Below, one piece after another: positions 54,875 through 62,388 of a DNA stretch of 64,000 bases. The notes beneath the pieces were generated by a model. The model was given only the letters and a program-made list of their open reading frames with translations, made no database searches and was not told where the DNA came from. The stretch is taken from contig CANJMI010000010.1 in NCBI GenBank assembly GCA_947475525.1, positions 62,001-126,000 on the forward strand. The letters are read 5' to 3'. How positions within the stretch are numbered: position 1 is the first letter of the stretch; each line of letters starts with the position of its first letter. This DNA comes from Polyangiaceae bacterium (GTDB lineage Bacteria > Myxococcota_A > Polyangia > Polyangiales > Polyangiaceae). Both the position numbers and the translations under genes were made by a program.

Positions 54875-56134
54875 ATGCTCCGCGGCGCTATGCTGCGCGC
54901 CACCATGAGCTCCACTGCCCCGCCACAACCCACCGTCGTTCTCGGCGTGTGCGGCAGCATCGCGGCCTACAAGGTTGCGGTGGTTGCGCGGCTCCTCGTG
55001 AAAGCGGGCGTGCGCGTTATGCCCGTGATGACGCGGTCAGCAACGAAAATGCTGGGTGCACCCACGCTCGCGGGGATTACCGGAAACCGAGTGCACGTCG
55101 ACATGTTCGACCCGTCGATCGCAGGCGAGCTGCACGTCGAGCTCGCGTCGGAAGCCGACCTCATCGCGGTCGTCCCCGCGACGGCCGAGTTCTTGTCGGC
55201 ACTCGCGACGGGGCGGGCCGATGACCTCTTGCGTGCGACCGTGTTGTGCAGCGAAGGCCCCGTGATGGTCGCCCCGGCGATGCACCCTCGCATGTGGGCG
55301 CACGCCGCGACGCTGCGCAATGTCGCGGCCTTGCGTGCGGACGGCGTCGAGTTCATCGGCCCGGTCTTCGGTGAAGTGGCTTCGGGTGAAGTCGGTGAAG
55401 GTCGCATGTCGGAGCCCGAGGCGATCGCCGAAGCCATCCTCGCGCGGCTGGCCCAAGTGGCGACGGGCGCGCATCGCGACTTCGACGGCCGACAACTCGT
55501 CGTGACGGCAGGGCCGACGGTGGAGGACCTCGATCCTGCGCGCTACCTCTCGAACCGGTCGAGCGGTAAAATGGGTTATGCGATCGCGGCCGCGGCAAGC
55601 GCTCGCGGGGCACAGGTGACGCTGATAAGTGGCCCCGTCGCGCTCGGTGCTCCGGCCGGCATGAACATTGTTCACGTGCGGAGCGCTCGCGAGATGCAGG
55701 CGGCCCTCGACGCGGCCCTCGGCCCCGAGTTGACCCGTGCGGACGCGTTGGTGATGGCCGCTGCCGTCGCCGATTACCGGCCTGGCGAGGTCCACGCCGC
55801 GAAGATGAAGCGCACCGGGGCGACTACGCTCGAGCTCGTCCCGAACCCGGACATCCTTGCCGGCATCGGCGGCCGTCGTGAAGGAGGCAAGCCCGTGCTC
55901 GTGGGCTTCGCGCTCGAGACGGTTTCGGGGGACGCGTTGATTTGCGCTGCCCGCGACAAACTCAATAAAAAGCGGGTCGATCTTATCGTCGCGAACAGCG
56001 CGTCCGATGCCTTCGATGGGGACGACAACCGCATCGTGCTCGTCTCGCGCGACGACAGCGAGGAGCTACCTCGCGCGTCGAAACGCGTGCTTGCCGACCA
56101 GCTACTCGACCGCCTGCTGCCCCTCCTGCCATGA
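54875..56134 (+). CDS. coaBC: Phosphopantothenoylcysteine decarboxylase/synthetase
   Basis: Bifunctional coenzyme A enzyme of 419 residues. The N-terminal CoaC flavoprotein has GSIAAYK, the catalytic His in LHVELA and PATAEFLSAL. The C-terminal CoaB has GPTVEDLDPARYLSNRSSGKMG and AAAVADYRP. In CoaC two positions differ from E. coli Dfp: PAMHPRMW has His where Asn125 is found, and GEVASGEVGEGRM has Ser where the active-site Cys158 is found. CoaB residues are intact. Three nearby ATG codons (54875, 54890, 54905) could start translation. The stop overlaps the next gene by four bases (ATGA). Confidence 0.93.
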   Translation: MLRGAMLRATMSSTAPPQPTVVLGVCGSIAAYKVAVVARLLVKAGVRVMPVMTRSATKMLGAPTLAGITGNRVHVDMFDPSIAGELHVELASEADLIAVVPATAEFLSALATGRADDLLRATVLCSEGPVMVAPAMHPRMWAHAATLRNVAALRADGVEFIGPVFGEVASGEVGEGRMSEPEAIAEAILARLAQVATGAHRDFDGRQLVVTAGPTVEDLDPARYLSNRSSGKMGYAIAAAASARGAQVTLISGPVALGAPAGMNIVHVRSAREMQAALDAALGPELTRADALVMAAAVADYRPGEVHAAKMKRTGATTLELVPNPDILAGIGGRREGGKPVLVGFALETVSGDALICAARDKLNKKRVDLIVANSASDAFDGDDNRIVLVSRDDSEELPRASKRVLADQLLDRLLPLLP

Positions 56135-56910
56135 ACCTCCCCGACACCGACCCAAACGACGAAGCCTCCCCCGAAGCTCCGCCCGAAGCCTCCCCCGAAG
56201 CTCCACCACCGACCGAACACGTCGAGCCCGAGTACAGCCGCAAAGCGTGGCTCCAAGCGGCCCTCGTCACGAGCATCAGCGCGGCCGTCATCACCTACGC
56301 GTTCCGCTTCGCGTCGGCCGGGCCAGCGAAAATGCTGCCGCCGATCGGCATCGCGTATCTGGTACTCGCGGTCGGGGCGTGGCGCTTCGCATCGGCACGT
56401 GCCGACCTGCGTGAGCAATTCGCCCCGCGACGCCTCGACCTCACGCTGGGCGCTCTCGTGGCCGGCGTCCTTTACGTTCTTGCGAATCTCGTCCCCATGG
56501 TGGTGCTGCAAGGGCGCCCACAAGAAGGCTGGCTTTGGCGTCTTTACTTGCAGCTCGGCGACCGCAGTGAGCTCGCACCTCCCTACGTCGGGGTCGCCGT
56601 GCTCGCTCTTGCAGCCCTCGAGGAAATCGTCTGGCGCGGCTGGGTGATGCGGGCACTCCGAGTGGCTCACGGTGCACGCACGGCCCTCGTCGCGACGACG
56701 CTCCTTTACGCGCTCGCACACATCGGAACGATGCTCACACTTCGGGACACCGACGCGGGGTTGAACCCCCTCGTGGTGATCGCCGCGGTTGCCGGCGGCT
56801 TCGTGTGGGGCACGATGGCGTTGCGCTTCGAGCGGCTCGGCCCGAGCATTTTTGCGCACGCGATCTTCTCGTGGGCGGTCGCCCTTTTCCCAATGTGGAA
56901 GCGGCTGTAA
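56131..56910 (+). CDS. CPBP family intramembrane metalloprotease
   Basis: Protein of 259 residues. A cytoplasmic N-terminus of about 40 residues, rich in Pro/Glu with SPEAPPEA repeats, precedes several helices. EExxxR is at 164-169 (EEIVWR) and the second motif includes His197 (YALAHIG); the third motif region contains HAIFSW without the Asp. It is translationally coupled to coaBC through ATGA. Coupling to CoA synthesis has no evident functional meaning. It shares little sequence with the CPBP protein at the left edge beyond the motifs. Confidence 0.83.
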   Translation: MNLPDTDPNDEASPEAPPEASPEAPPPTEHVEPEYSRKAWLQAALVTSISAAVITYAFRFASAGPAKMLPPIGIAYLVLAVGAWRFASARADLREQFAPRRLDLTLGALVAGVLYVLANLVPMVVLQGRPQEGWLWRLYLQLGDRSELAPPYVGVAVLALAALEEIVWRGWVMRALRVAHGARTALVATTLLYALAHIGTMLTLRDTDAGLNPLVVIAAVAGGFVWGTMALRFERLGPSIFAHAIFSWAVALFPMWKRL

Positions 56911-56934
56911 CGGCAAGTTGCCGCCGCGCGCGAT

Positions 56935-57687
56935 TCACTGGTCGGCGATGCGGGCGAGCTCTTCGTCGGTGATGTCGAAGTCCGCGTAGACGTGCTGCGC
57001 GTCATCGTGGTCATCGAGGGTCTCGAAGAGGGAGAGCGCCGTCTCCGCGTCTTTACCCTCGAGTGCCTTTTTTGATTTCGGCACGTAGCCGGGCCTCGCG
57101 CTCACGACCTTCACTCCGGCTTTTTCGAGCGCGGACGAGACGGCCTCGAGGTCGCTTACGGCACAGTGCACGTGCCATTGGTCACCGGCCGCTTCCACGT
57201 TCTCGGCACCGACGTCCATCGTAAGCTCCATCAGCTTCTCTTCATCGGCCGCGTCGAGCGCGACGGCGACGACGCCCTTCTTGTCGAACGCCCACATCGC
57301 GGAGCCACCGGCCGCGAGAACGCCACCGTGGCGCTCGAACACCTTGCGCATCTCCGCCACGGTTCGGTTGCGGTTGTCGGTCATCGACTCAATAAGGAAC
57401 AACGTGCCGCCTGGGCCCGTACCCTCGTAGACGATCTCGTCGTAGCTCTCGCCTTCGAGCTCGCCCGTGCCGCGCTTGACGGCGCGCGCAATCGTCTCGT
57501 TCGGCATATGAGCGGCCTTGGCCTCTTGCACCGCCTTTCGAAGGCGAGGATTGCCCTCGAGGTCCCCGCCGCCGAGACGCGACGCCACGGTGAGTTCTTT
57601 TATCACCTTGGTGAAAAGCTTGCCGCGTTTGGCGTCGGTAACGCCTTTGTGGTGTTTGATCGTCGCCCACTTCGAATGGCCGCTCAT
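56935..57687 (-). CDS. yebC: YebC/PmpR-family protein
   Basis: Protein of 250 residues starting MSGHSKWATIKHHKG, the standard YebC N-terminus. KRGKLFTKVIKELTVA, MPNETIARAVKRGTGE and YEGTGPGGT confirm the family. YebC proteins were annotated as transcription factors, and recent work links them to relieving ribosome stalling at proline stretches; the Pro-rich proteins in this window would fit that, but this is inference. ATG 57687 is chosen over the longer frame at 57723. It converges on the CPBP gene. Confidence 0.96.
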   Translation of the reverse strand: MSGHSKWATIKHHKGVTDAKRGKLFTKVIKELTVASRLGGGDLEGNPRLRKAVQEAKAAHMPNETIARAVKRGTGELEGESYDEIVYEGTGPGGTLFLIESMTDNRNRTVAEMRKVFERHGGVLAAGGSAMWAFDKKGVVAVALDAADEEKLMELTMDVGAENVEAAGDQWHVHCAVSDLEAVSSALEKAGVKVVSARPGYVPKSKKALEGKDAETALSLFETLDDHDDAQHVYADFDITDEELARIADQ

Positions 57688-57706
57688 GACGCCGAACCTT
57701 AGTCGA

Positions 57707-57731
57707 TCCCTAGGGACGGACAACCCCTAGG
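57707..57731. promoter_or_regulatory. Pair of CCCTAGG sites, possible operator
   Basis: TCCCTAGGGA at 57707-57716 is a perfect palindrome, and a second CCCTAGG at 57725-57731 lies 17 bases further on, between the divergent yebC and stalked lipoprotein genes. The spacing is near 1.6 helical turns. No regulator is identified. Confidence 0.3.
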
Positions 57732-57797
57732 AAAGCTGTTAGCGTTGCAGTATTGGCCTTCGTGCGTTCGCTCGGTGGACGCTCGATTTGGGCGAGT

Positions 57798-57804
57798 AAA
57801 GGAG
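57798..57804 (+). promoter_or_regulatory. Ribosome binding site deciding the stalked lipoprotein start
   Basis: AAAGGAG with a six-base spacer to ATG 57811. The in-frame upstream start at 57745 lacks such a site and would bury the signal peptide. Confidence 0.6.
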
Positions 57805-57810
57805 CTTAAA

Positions 57811-58407
57811 ATGAACCATCTCACGGCAGGTTGGGCAGCGTTGGCATTGGGGGTCGGGTTCCTCGGCGCGTGTGGAGCCGACTTCGTGGCCGCGCCATCG
57901 GGGAGCTCTTCGGGCGCAGGAGGGGCGACCGCGAGCGTGGGCGCAGGCGGGGCGACCGCGAGCGTGGGCGCAGGCGGGGCGACCGCGAGCGTGGGCGCAG
58001 GCGGTTCGGGCGGAGCCGCGGCGCCATCCTCGGTGGCGGCCTCGAGCGCCGCAGGTGGCGGCAACGTCGACAAAATGATTCCGTGCGGCAATGCCGGACC
58101 GTGCGCACACGTCTGTTGCGCCGGCATGAGTCAACAAAAGTGCGCGGCGAACGTCGAGGAGTGCGCGGCGGCGAATTTATCGAGCATCACGTGCAATGGC
58201 TCCGCGGATTGCGGTGGCAACCAGGTGTGCTGCTTTACCTTCAGCGCTATGCCGCCTTCAAAGGCCGAGTGCGTCGAGAGCTGCCCCCAACAAATCGGCA
58301 AGGTGCAGTTGTGCGAAGAAGACAACGAGTGCCCACCCGGCGCAGGTAACTGCGACACCTTGAAATTCGGGGACAGCGACACACCATGGAAGGCCTGCAA
58401 GCCATGA
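57811..58407 (+). CDS. Stalked Cys-rich lipoprotein A
   Basis: Protein of 198 residues. The lipoprotein signal ends at FLGAC, and a Gly/Ala/Ser stalk of about 45 residues with three 9-residue repeats (GAGGATASV) follows. The C-terminal domain of about 110 residues has 16 Cys in a pattern shared with the next gene: PCGxxxCxxVCC, C-A-x4-x-C, CNxxxDC, VCC, C-x3-C, LC-x4-EC, C...C at the end. The two proteins are tandem paralogues. The function is unknown; the architecture suggests a disulfide-rich head displayed from the outer membrane. The stop overlaps the next start by ATGA. Confidence 0.75.
   Translation: MNHLTAGWAALALGVGFLGACGADFVAAPSGSSSGAGGATASVGAGGATASVGAGGATASVGAGGSGGAAAPSSVAASSAAGGGNVDKMIPCGNAGPCAHVCCAGMSQQKCAANVEECAAANLSSITCNGSADCGGNQVCCFTFSAMPPSKAECVESCPQQIGKVQLCEEDNECPPGAGNCDTLKFGDSDTPWKACKP
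57913..57993 (+). repeat. 27-bp tandem repeat encoding GAGGATASV
   Basis: Three in-frame 27-base units in lipoprotein A; units two and three are identical, and unit one differs by one base. Confidence 0.9.
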
Positions 58408-59099
58408 CGACCTTCCGCGTTCTCGGCATCGCGGCCAGCGGGGCGCTCGTGGCGCTGGCGAGCACAACAGGCTGCGGCAGTGACTTCGTCACTTTCGGCG
58501 GCTTTGGTACCGGCGGCTCCGGCAACGCAAGCTCCGGTAACGGCGGCAACGCAAGCTCCGGCAACGGCGGCAACGCAAGCTCCGGCAACGGCGGCAACGC
58601 AAGCTCCGGCAACGGCGGCAACGCAAGCTCCGGCAACGGCGGCAACGCGAGCTCCGGCAACGGCGGCTCCGGCAACGGCGGCTCCGGCAACGGCGGCAAC
58701 GCGAGCTCGAGCAACTCAAGCTCGAGCAGCGTCAGCTCGACCTCCGGCGGCGCCATCGACTACATGCTGCCCTGCGGTCAGAAGACCTGCCCACTCGTAT
58801 GTTGCGGAGCGCTCTTGCAGACTTGCGCCGATTCGGTCGATGCCTGCCTGGCAACATTCGCCGCATCGGCGATGTCTTGCAACGACACCGACGACTGCGA
58901 ACCGGGCGGCGTCTGCTGCGTGCAACAACACCAAGCTGGGGTCATCAAAAAGTGGGCCTCCACGTGCGCTCCGACCTGCGACGGCATGGGCCTGTACAAG
59001 CTCTGCGGCACCGCGGACGAGTGTGCCCCAGGCTCTTCGTGCGCACCCCTCCAGATCTTCGGCGTGCCCGGGGGATACACGTACTGCAAGCCGCCGTGA
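58404..59099 (+). CDS. Stalked Cys-rich lipoprotein B
   Basis: Protein of 231 residues. The lipoprotein signal ends at TTGC. The stalk of about 75 residues is built from six 8-residue units (NASSGNGG) and Ser/Gly runs. The C-terminal Cys-rich domain (LPCGQKTCPLVCC ... DDCEPGGVCC ... TCAPTCDG ... LCGTADEC) aligns cysteine for cysteine with lipoprotein A, while the stalks differ completely. ATG 58404 overlaps the stop of lipoprotein A. It converges on ddl. The function is unknown. Confidence 0.75.
   Translation: MTTFRVLGIAASGALVALASTTGCGSDFVTFGGFGTGGSGNASSGNGGNASSGNGGNASSGNGGNASSGNGGNASSGNGGNASSGNGGSGNGGSGNGGNASSSNSSSSSVSSTSGGAIDYMLPCGQKTCPLVCCGALLQTCADSVDACLATFAASAMSCNDTDDCEPGGVCCVQQHQAGVIKKWASTCAPTCDGMGLYKLCGTADECAPGSSCAPLQIFGVPGGYTYCKPP
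58524..58667 (+). repeat. 24-bp tandem repeat encoding NASSGNGG
   Basis: Six 24-base units in frame, units two to five identical, followed by two 15-base SGNGG units (58668-58697). The array is likely variable between strains. Confidence 0.95.
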
Positions 59100-59120
59100 G
59101 GCTTCGGCCAACGCGGACGC

Positions 59121-60224
59121 TCAGCGGGTCGTCCTCAACGCACGGCGGACCGCGGACCGCTCGAAGGCCAGCTCGAGCAGCCTTGATACGAGCGCCATCC
59201 CGTCGAGGCCGCCTGCCTTCCAAAGGCGCGGGACCATCGACACCGCCGTGAACCCTGGCAACGTATTGACCTCGTTCACGTAGGCTTCGCCGCCTGAGAC
59301 AAACAGGTCCACTCGCGCGAGCCCCGCGCAACCGAGGACTCGATACGCCTGCAGCGCCAGGACCTGCAAGCTTGCACGCTCGGCCGACCGAAGCTCCGCG
59401 GGAACAGCAAGCCTCGCCCCGTTCGGATCGAGGTACTTCGCTTCGTAAGAATAAAATCCGTCGGCGTGCTCGACGATGATCTCACCAGGCTCGGACACCA
59501 CGGGTTCGTCGTTGCCGAGGATCGCGAACTCGATTTCACGCGGGGCCTCGAGGCCTTGTTCGATGAGCACCGTCGTGTCGAGCTCAAGTGCGAGTTCGAC
59601 CGCAGCGCGTAGTTCCTCGCGGCGCTTCACCTTCGAGACGCCGAGCGACGACCCCATGTTCGCGGGCTTCACGAAGCACGGAAATCCGAGCGCGGCCGCG
59701 CCCTCGAGCGCCCCTTGCGCATTGGCGCGATAGGCGGCGCGATCGAATGAGGTCCATGGGACGAGGGGCAGCTCGGCTTGCGCGAACACGCGTTTTTGGA
59801 GGAGCTTGTCCATTCCAACCGCCGACGCGGCGACGCCGGAACCCACGTAAGGAACCGCGGCGAGCTCGAGGAGCCCTTGGAGGCAACCGTCTTCTCCGTA
59901 AGGTCCGTGCATCACGGGGAAGACGACGTCGAAGGGAATTGGCGCGCTCCGTTCGACATGGAGGACGTGCTTCTCACCTACCCGCGGGGGCATCGGCTCG
60001 AGCCACGCGCACGGTGCCGTCGCATTGACGCTGACGTGGCGAGGGTCGCGGCTTTGTGGAAGCTGCGACGCATCGAGGTGGTGCCAGCGTCCGTCCTTGT
60101 CGATGCCGCACAACACCGCTTGGTAGCGGGCAGGATCGAGCGAATCGATAACGAATCGCGCGGAAACGAGCGAGATTTCATGCTCCGCAGAGCGCCCGCC
60201 GAACAGGACGAGGACCGTCTTCAT
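59121..60224 (-). CDS. ddl: D-alanine--D-alanine ligase
   Basis: ATP-grasp ligase of 367 residues that makes the D-Ala-D-Ala dipeptide for peptidoglycan precursors. Motifs are LFGGRSAEHEIS (residues 8-19), VMHGPYGEDG, PYVGSGVAASAVGMDK, KPANMGSSLGVSKV, the ARVDLF strand and the final NEVNTLPGFT with metal and nucleotide ligands. The length matches Ddl of many Gram-negatives (about 300-370). The frame runs on to 60587 but only ATG 60224 gives the MKTVLVLFGG start. It is the last gene of the GatB-PlsC-isomerase run, forty bases after the previous gene. Confidence 0.95.
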   Translation of the reverse strand: MKTVLVLFGGRSAEHEISLVSARFVIDSLDPARYQAVLCGIDKDGRWHHLDASQLPQSRDPRHVSVNATAPCAWLEPMPPRVGEKHVLHVERSAPIPFDVVFPVMHGPYGEDGCLQGLLELAAVPYVGSGVAASAVGMDKLLQKRVFAQAELPLVPWTSFDRAAYRANAQGALEGAAALGFPCFVKPANMGSSLGVSKVKRREELRAAVELALELDTTVLIEQGLEAPREIEFAILGNDEPVVSEPGEIIVEHADGFYSYEAKYLDPNGARLAVPAELRSAERASLQVLALQAYRVLGCAGLARVDLFVSGGEAYVNEVNTLPGFTAVSMVPRLWKAGGLDGMALVSRLLELAFERSAVRRALRTTR

Positions 60225-60264
60225 TGAGCACGTGATTTCACCGGGCGGCGCCCGCGCGTCAAAT

Positions 60265-61548
60265 TCAACCGGACGTCGGTAACCACCCCGCGAGGGCACG
60301 CTCGACGAGCACGAGGCGGTCCTGTCCCCAGAAGAGCGAGCCCTTGGGGTTGTGCGAGGTCTGCACGAGGAAACACGGGGCTCCCGGTACGCCGAGGGCT
60401 TCGGCTTCGGTGGTCGCATCCCTGAGCTGTGCCTTGACCTCGCTACCCTCGGCTCCAAGAACGAGCGCCGCGCCGTCGAAGCCCGCGGCCGTCGCAATCG
60501 CCGCAAGCTCGGCCGGGTCATTGAGGTCGCGGTCATCGACCCAGAGGGCATGAAACAATGCCGCGACCAATGGCGCGCGAAGCTCATCTGAGAGCCCCAG
60601 CGTCATGCGAAGCGCCTTGACGGTGTTCATCGGGAAGCGCGACGGGAAGCGGAGCGGAACACCGCGACGTTGGGCCCAGCGATGCATGTCGTCGTTCATG
60701 AAGCGCTGCTTCACCGCGGGCATCGCGAAGAGCGGCACGGGCGGAGTTCCGATCGAACGGAAGAGGCCCCCAAGCAGGAACGGTTTGTAGAGGAGCGTGG
60801 CTCGATGACGCCTCGCGACCGCTTCGACTTGAGTGGCTCCGAGGTAAGCGAACGGGCTCGAGTAGTCGAAAAAGAACGACAACGTGGGCTCCTCGGTTCC
60901 GAGATCCCGCAGCAATTCATCGACAAATTCGATGCGATCCTGGCCGAACTCGAACACCGGCTCTTTGCCGTGGCGATGGACAACGTACGTCGGAACGCCG
61001 AAGGCGCCGATCGCCGCCGCGGCCTCGGTGTTGGCGAAGAGGCGGTCTTTCGCGTCCTGCTCGTCGGCACGCGCGACCACCGTTTCACCGTCGAAGCCGG
61101 CGCCGTCGAGGACCTTCGCAAGCACGTCGCGACTCGTCACGTCGAGGCCGTCGACCCAATAGGCTCGGTAAATGGCCTTCGCCGCCCGGGGCACGTCACC
61201 CGATACGACGATGGCTCGCATCGCGGTCACGCTGCGCATCGGGTGCGAGAAAGGCTGCGTGAACGGGATCGCGTAGTGGTCCGCCCAGCGTTGCAGATCG
61301 AGGGCGTTCATTCGACCTTTGGCCGCGGGCATCGCCGCCATCGGACCGTCATCCCCGCGCACCGCGCGAAAGAGCCCACCGAGAAGGATAGGCTTCCACT
61401 CGAGGTCGGCGCCACGTTGCGTGCATACCGTCTCGATACGCAGATGCGCGAGGTAGGCGTACGGGCAGGATACGTCGAAGTAGAACTCGACTCTTGAGCG
61501 CGAGAGGGCGCCCCCCGAGGAGGACGAAAACGAATCGGGGGCAGTCAT
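60265..61548 (-). CDS. Tandem double 2-hydroxychromene-2-carboxylate isomerase/DsbA-like protein
   Basis: Protein of about 427 residues made of two homologous thioredoxin-fold halves, each like 2-hydroxychromene-2-carboxylate isomerase or kappa-class GST. Half 1 (about residues 15-205) has FYFDVSCPYAYL, LLGGLFRAV and FGVPTYVV. Half 2 (about 210-420) has FFFDYSSPFAYL, LLGGLFRSI and GVPGAPCFLV. The residue before the conserved Pro is Cys in half 1 and Ser in half 2; in the family this site is usually Ser and contacts glutathione. Single-domain proteins are the rule, so this is a fused duplication. ATG 61548 overlaps the PlsC stop (ATGA). Confidence 0.82.
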   Translation of the reverse strand: MTAPDSFSSSSGGALSRSRVEFYFDVSCPYAYLAHLRIETVCTQRGADLEWKPILLGGLFRAVRGDDGPMAAMPAAKGRMNALDLQRWADHYAIPFTQPFSHPMRSVTAMRAIVVSGDVPRAAKAIYRAYWVDGLDVTSRDVLAKVLDGAGFDGETVVARADEQDAKDRLFANTEAAAAIGAFGVPTYVVHRHGKEPVFEFGQDRIEFVDELLRDLGTEEPTLSFFFDYSSPFAYLGATQVEAVARRHRATLLYKPFLLGGLFRSIGTPPVPLFAMPAVKQRFMNDDMHRWAQRRGVPLRFPSRFPMNTVKALRMTLGLSDELRAPLVAALFHALWVDDRDLNDPAELAAIATAAGFDGAALVLGAEGSEVKAQLRDATTEAEALGVPGAPCFLVQTSHNPKGSLFWGQDRLVLVERALAGWLPTSG

Positions 61549-62384
61549 GAGGACGAACATAGTCGCGCGCGGGCCCGTGTCACGCACCGCTGCAACTCTT
61601 CGCGTCCCCGAGTGCAAAGCTCGCCCAGCGTTCCCGTCGAGGGGAAAGGTTCGCCCACCTCGACCGCCGCCACGATGCGCCTCATCGACGCCACGCGCTC
61701 CATGTGAGCGGCGAAGCTCTCCTCGCCATAAGTCGTGTTGGGATCCTCGTAAGCGAAGCCCACCGGCACGAGCTCGGCGCCGGCCTTCTGCGCCGCCCGG
61801 AATGCGCCCGAACGCAGCGGTCGCACCTCATCGCCCGCGAACGCCGTGCCTTCGGGGTAGATGCAGATCCCTTGCCCGTCCTTCAAGGCGCGCGCCATGC
61901 GGTTTATCACCGCGGCACCGCTCTTCGCATCGGCCCGATCGACGAACAGCGTCCCAGCACGCCGGGCCGCGAGGCCGATGAGCGGCCACGTCGCGAGATC
62001 CCCGCGACTGACGATGTAGCCCTCGAAGAAGGAGAGCGAGAGCATGATGTCCATGCCCGAGCGATGATTAAACAAGAAGACGCGCCCGATGCCGCGCGAA
62101 TCGGTGCCGGGATAGAGTTTTCCTTCATCGAGAAACGGGCCGTGAGGCCGCGCGTCGATGGCGAAGATCTCGAGCATGCGGCGCGCCCATGCGGCCTTGT
62201 GATTGTGCACGAGCGCCAACATGTCAGGCGAGTGGGCAGGCGAGCCCGCGGCAGCGCGAGAGCCGAGTAGCCCCACTCGAAGCCGCGCCACTTCGAGCTT
62301 CGCGAGGTCACTCACGGTGGTCGTGACGAAGCGCGCTACGCGCGAGGCAAGTCTACGGCGATCGGAGAACGTGAATGTCGTCAT
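61545..62384 (-). CDS. 1-acyl-glycerol-3-phosphate acyltransferase-like (PlsC family)
   Basis: Protein of 279 residues. The HX4D catalytic motif is NHRSGMD, the second region includes GTLFVDR, motif III is YPEGTAFAGDE, and VPVGFAYED corresponds to motif IV. PlsC enzymes form phosphatidic acid from lysophosphatidic acid, but related proteins acylate other lipids such as ornithine lipids. It starts four bases after gatB and overlaps the isomerase gene, so it is part of one unit. Confidence 0.9.
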   Translation of the reverse strand: MTTFTFSDRRRLASRVARFVTTTVSDLAKLEVARLRVGLLGSRAAAGSPAHSPDMLALVHNHKAAWARRMLEIFAIDARPHGPFLDEGKLYPGTDSRGIGRVFLFNHRSGMDIMLSLSFFEGYIVSRGDLATWPLIGLAARRAGTLFVDRADAKSGAAVINRMARALKDGQGICIYPEGTAFAGDEVRPLRSGAFRAAQKAGAELVPVGFAYEDPNTTYGEESFAAHMERVASMRRIVAAVEVGEPFPSTGTLGELCTRGREELQRCVTRARARLCSSS

Positions 62385-62388
62385 CGGC

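Noticed and set aside
55774-56916. Minus-strand frame of 380 codons
   Set aside because: Covers coaBC and the CPBP gene in antisense; no domain, and both sense genes are well supported.
58524-58697. Direct repeats resembling a CRISPR array
   Set aside because: Contiguous 24-base coding repeats without spacers inside a lipoprotein gene.
60225-60587. N-terminal extension of ddl
   Set aside because: Low-complexity Arg/Ser-rich read-through opposite no conserved feature and inside the upstream isomerase gene; MKTVLVLFGG at 60224 is the family start.
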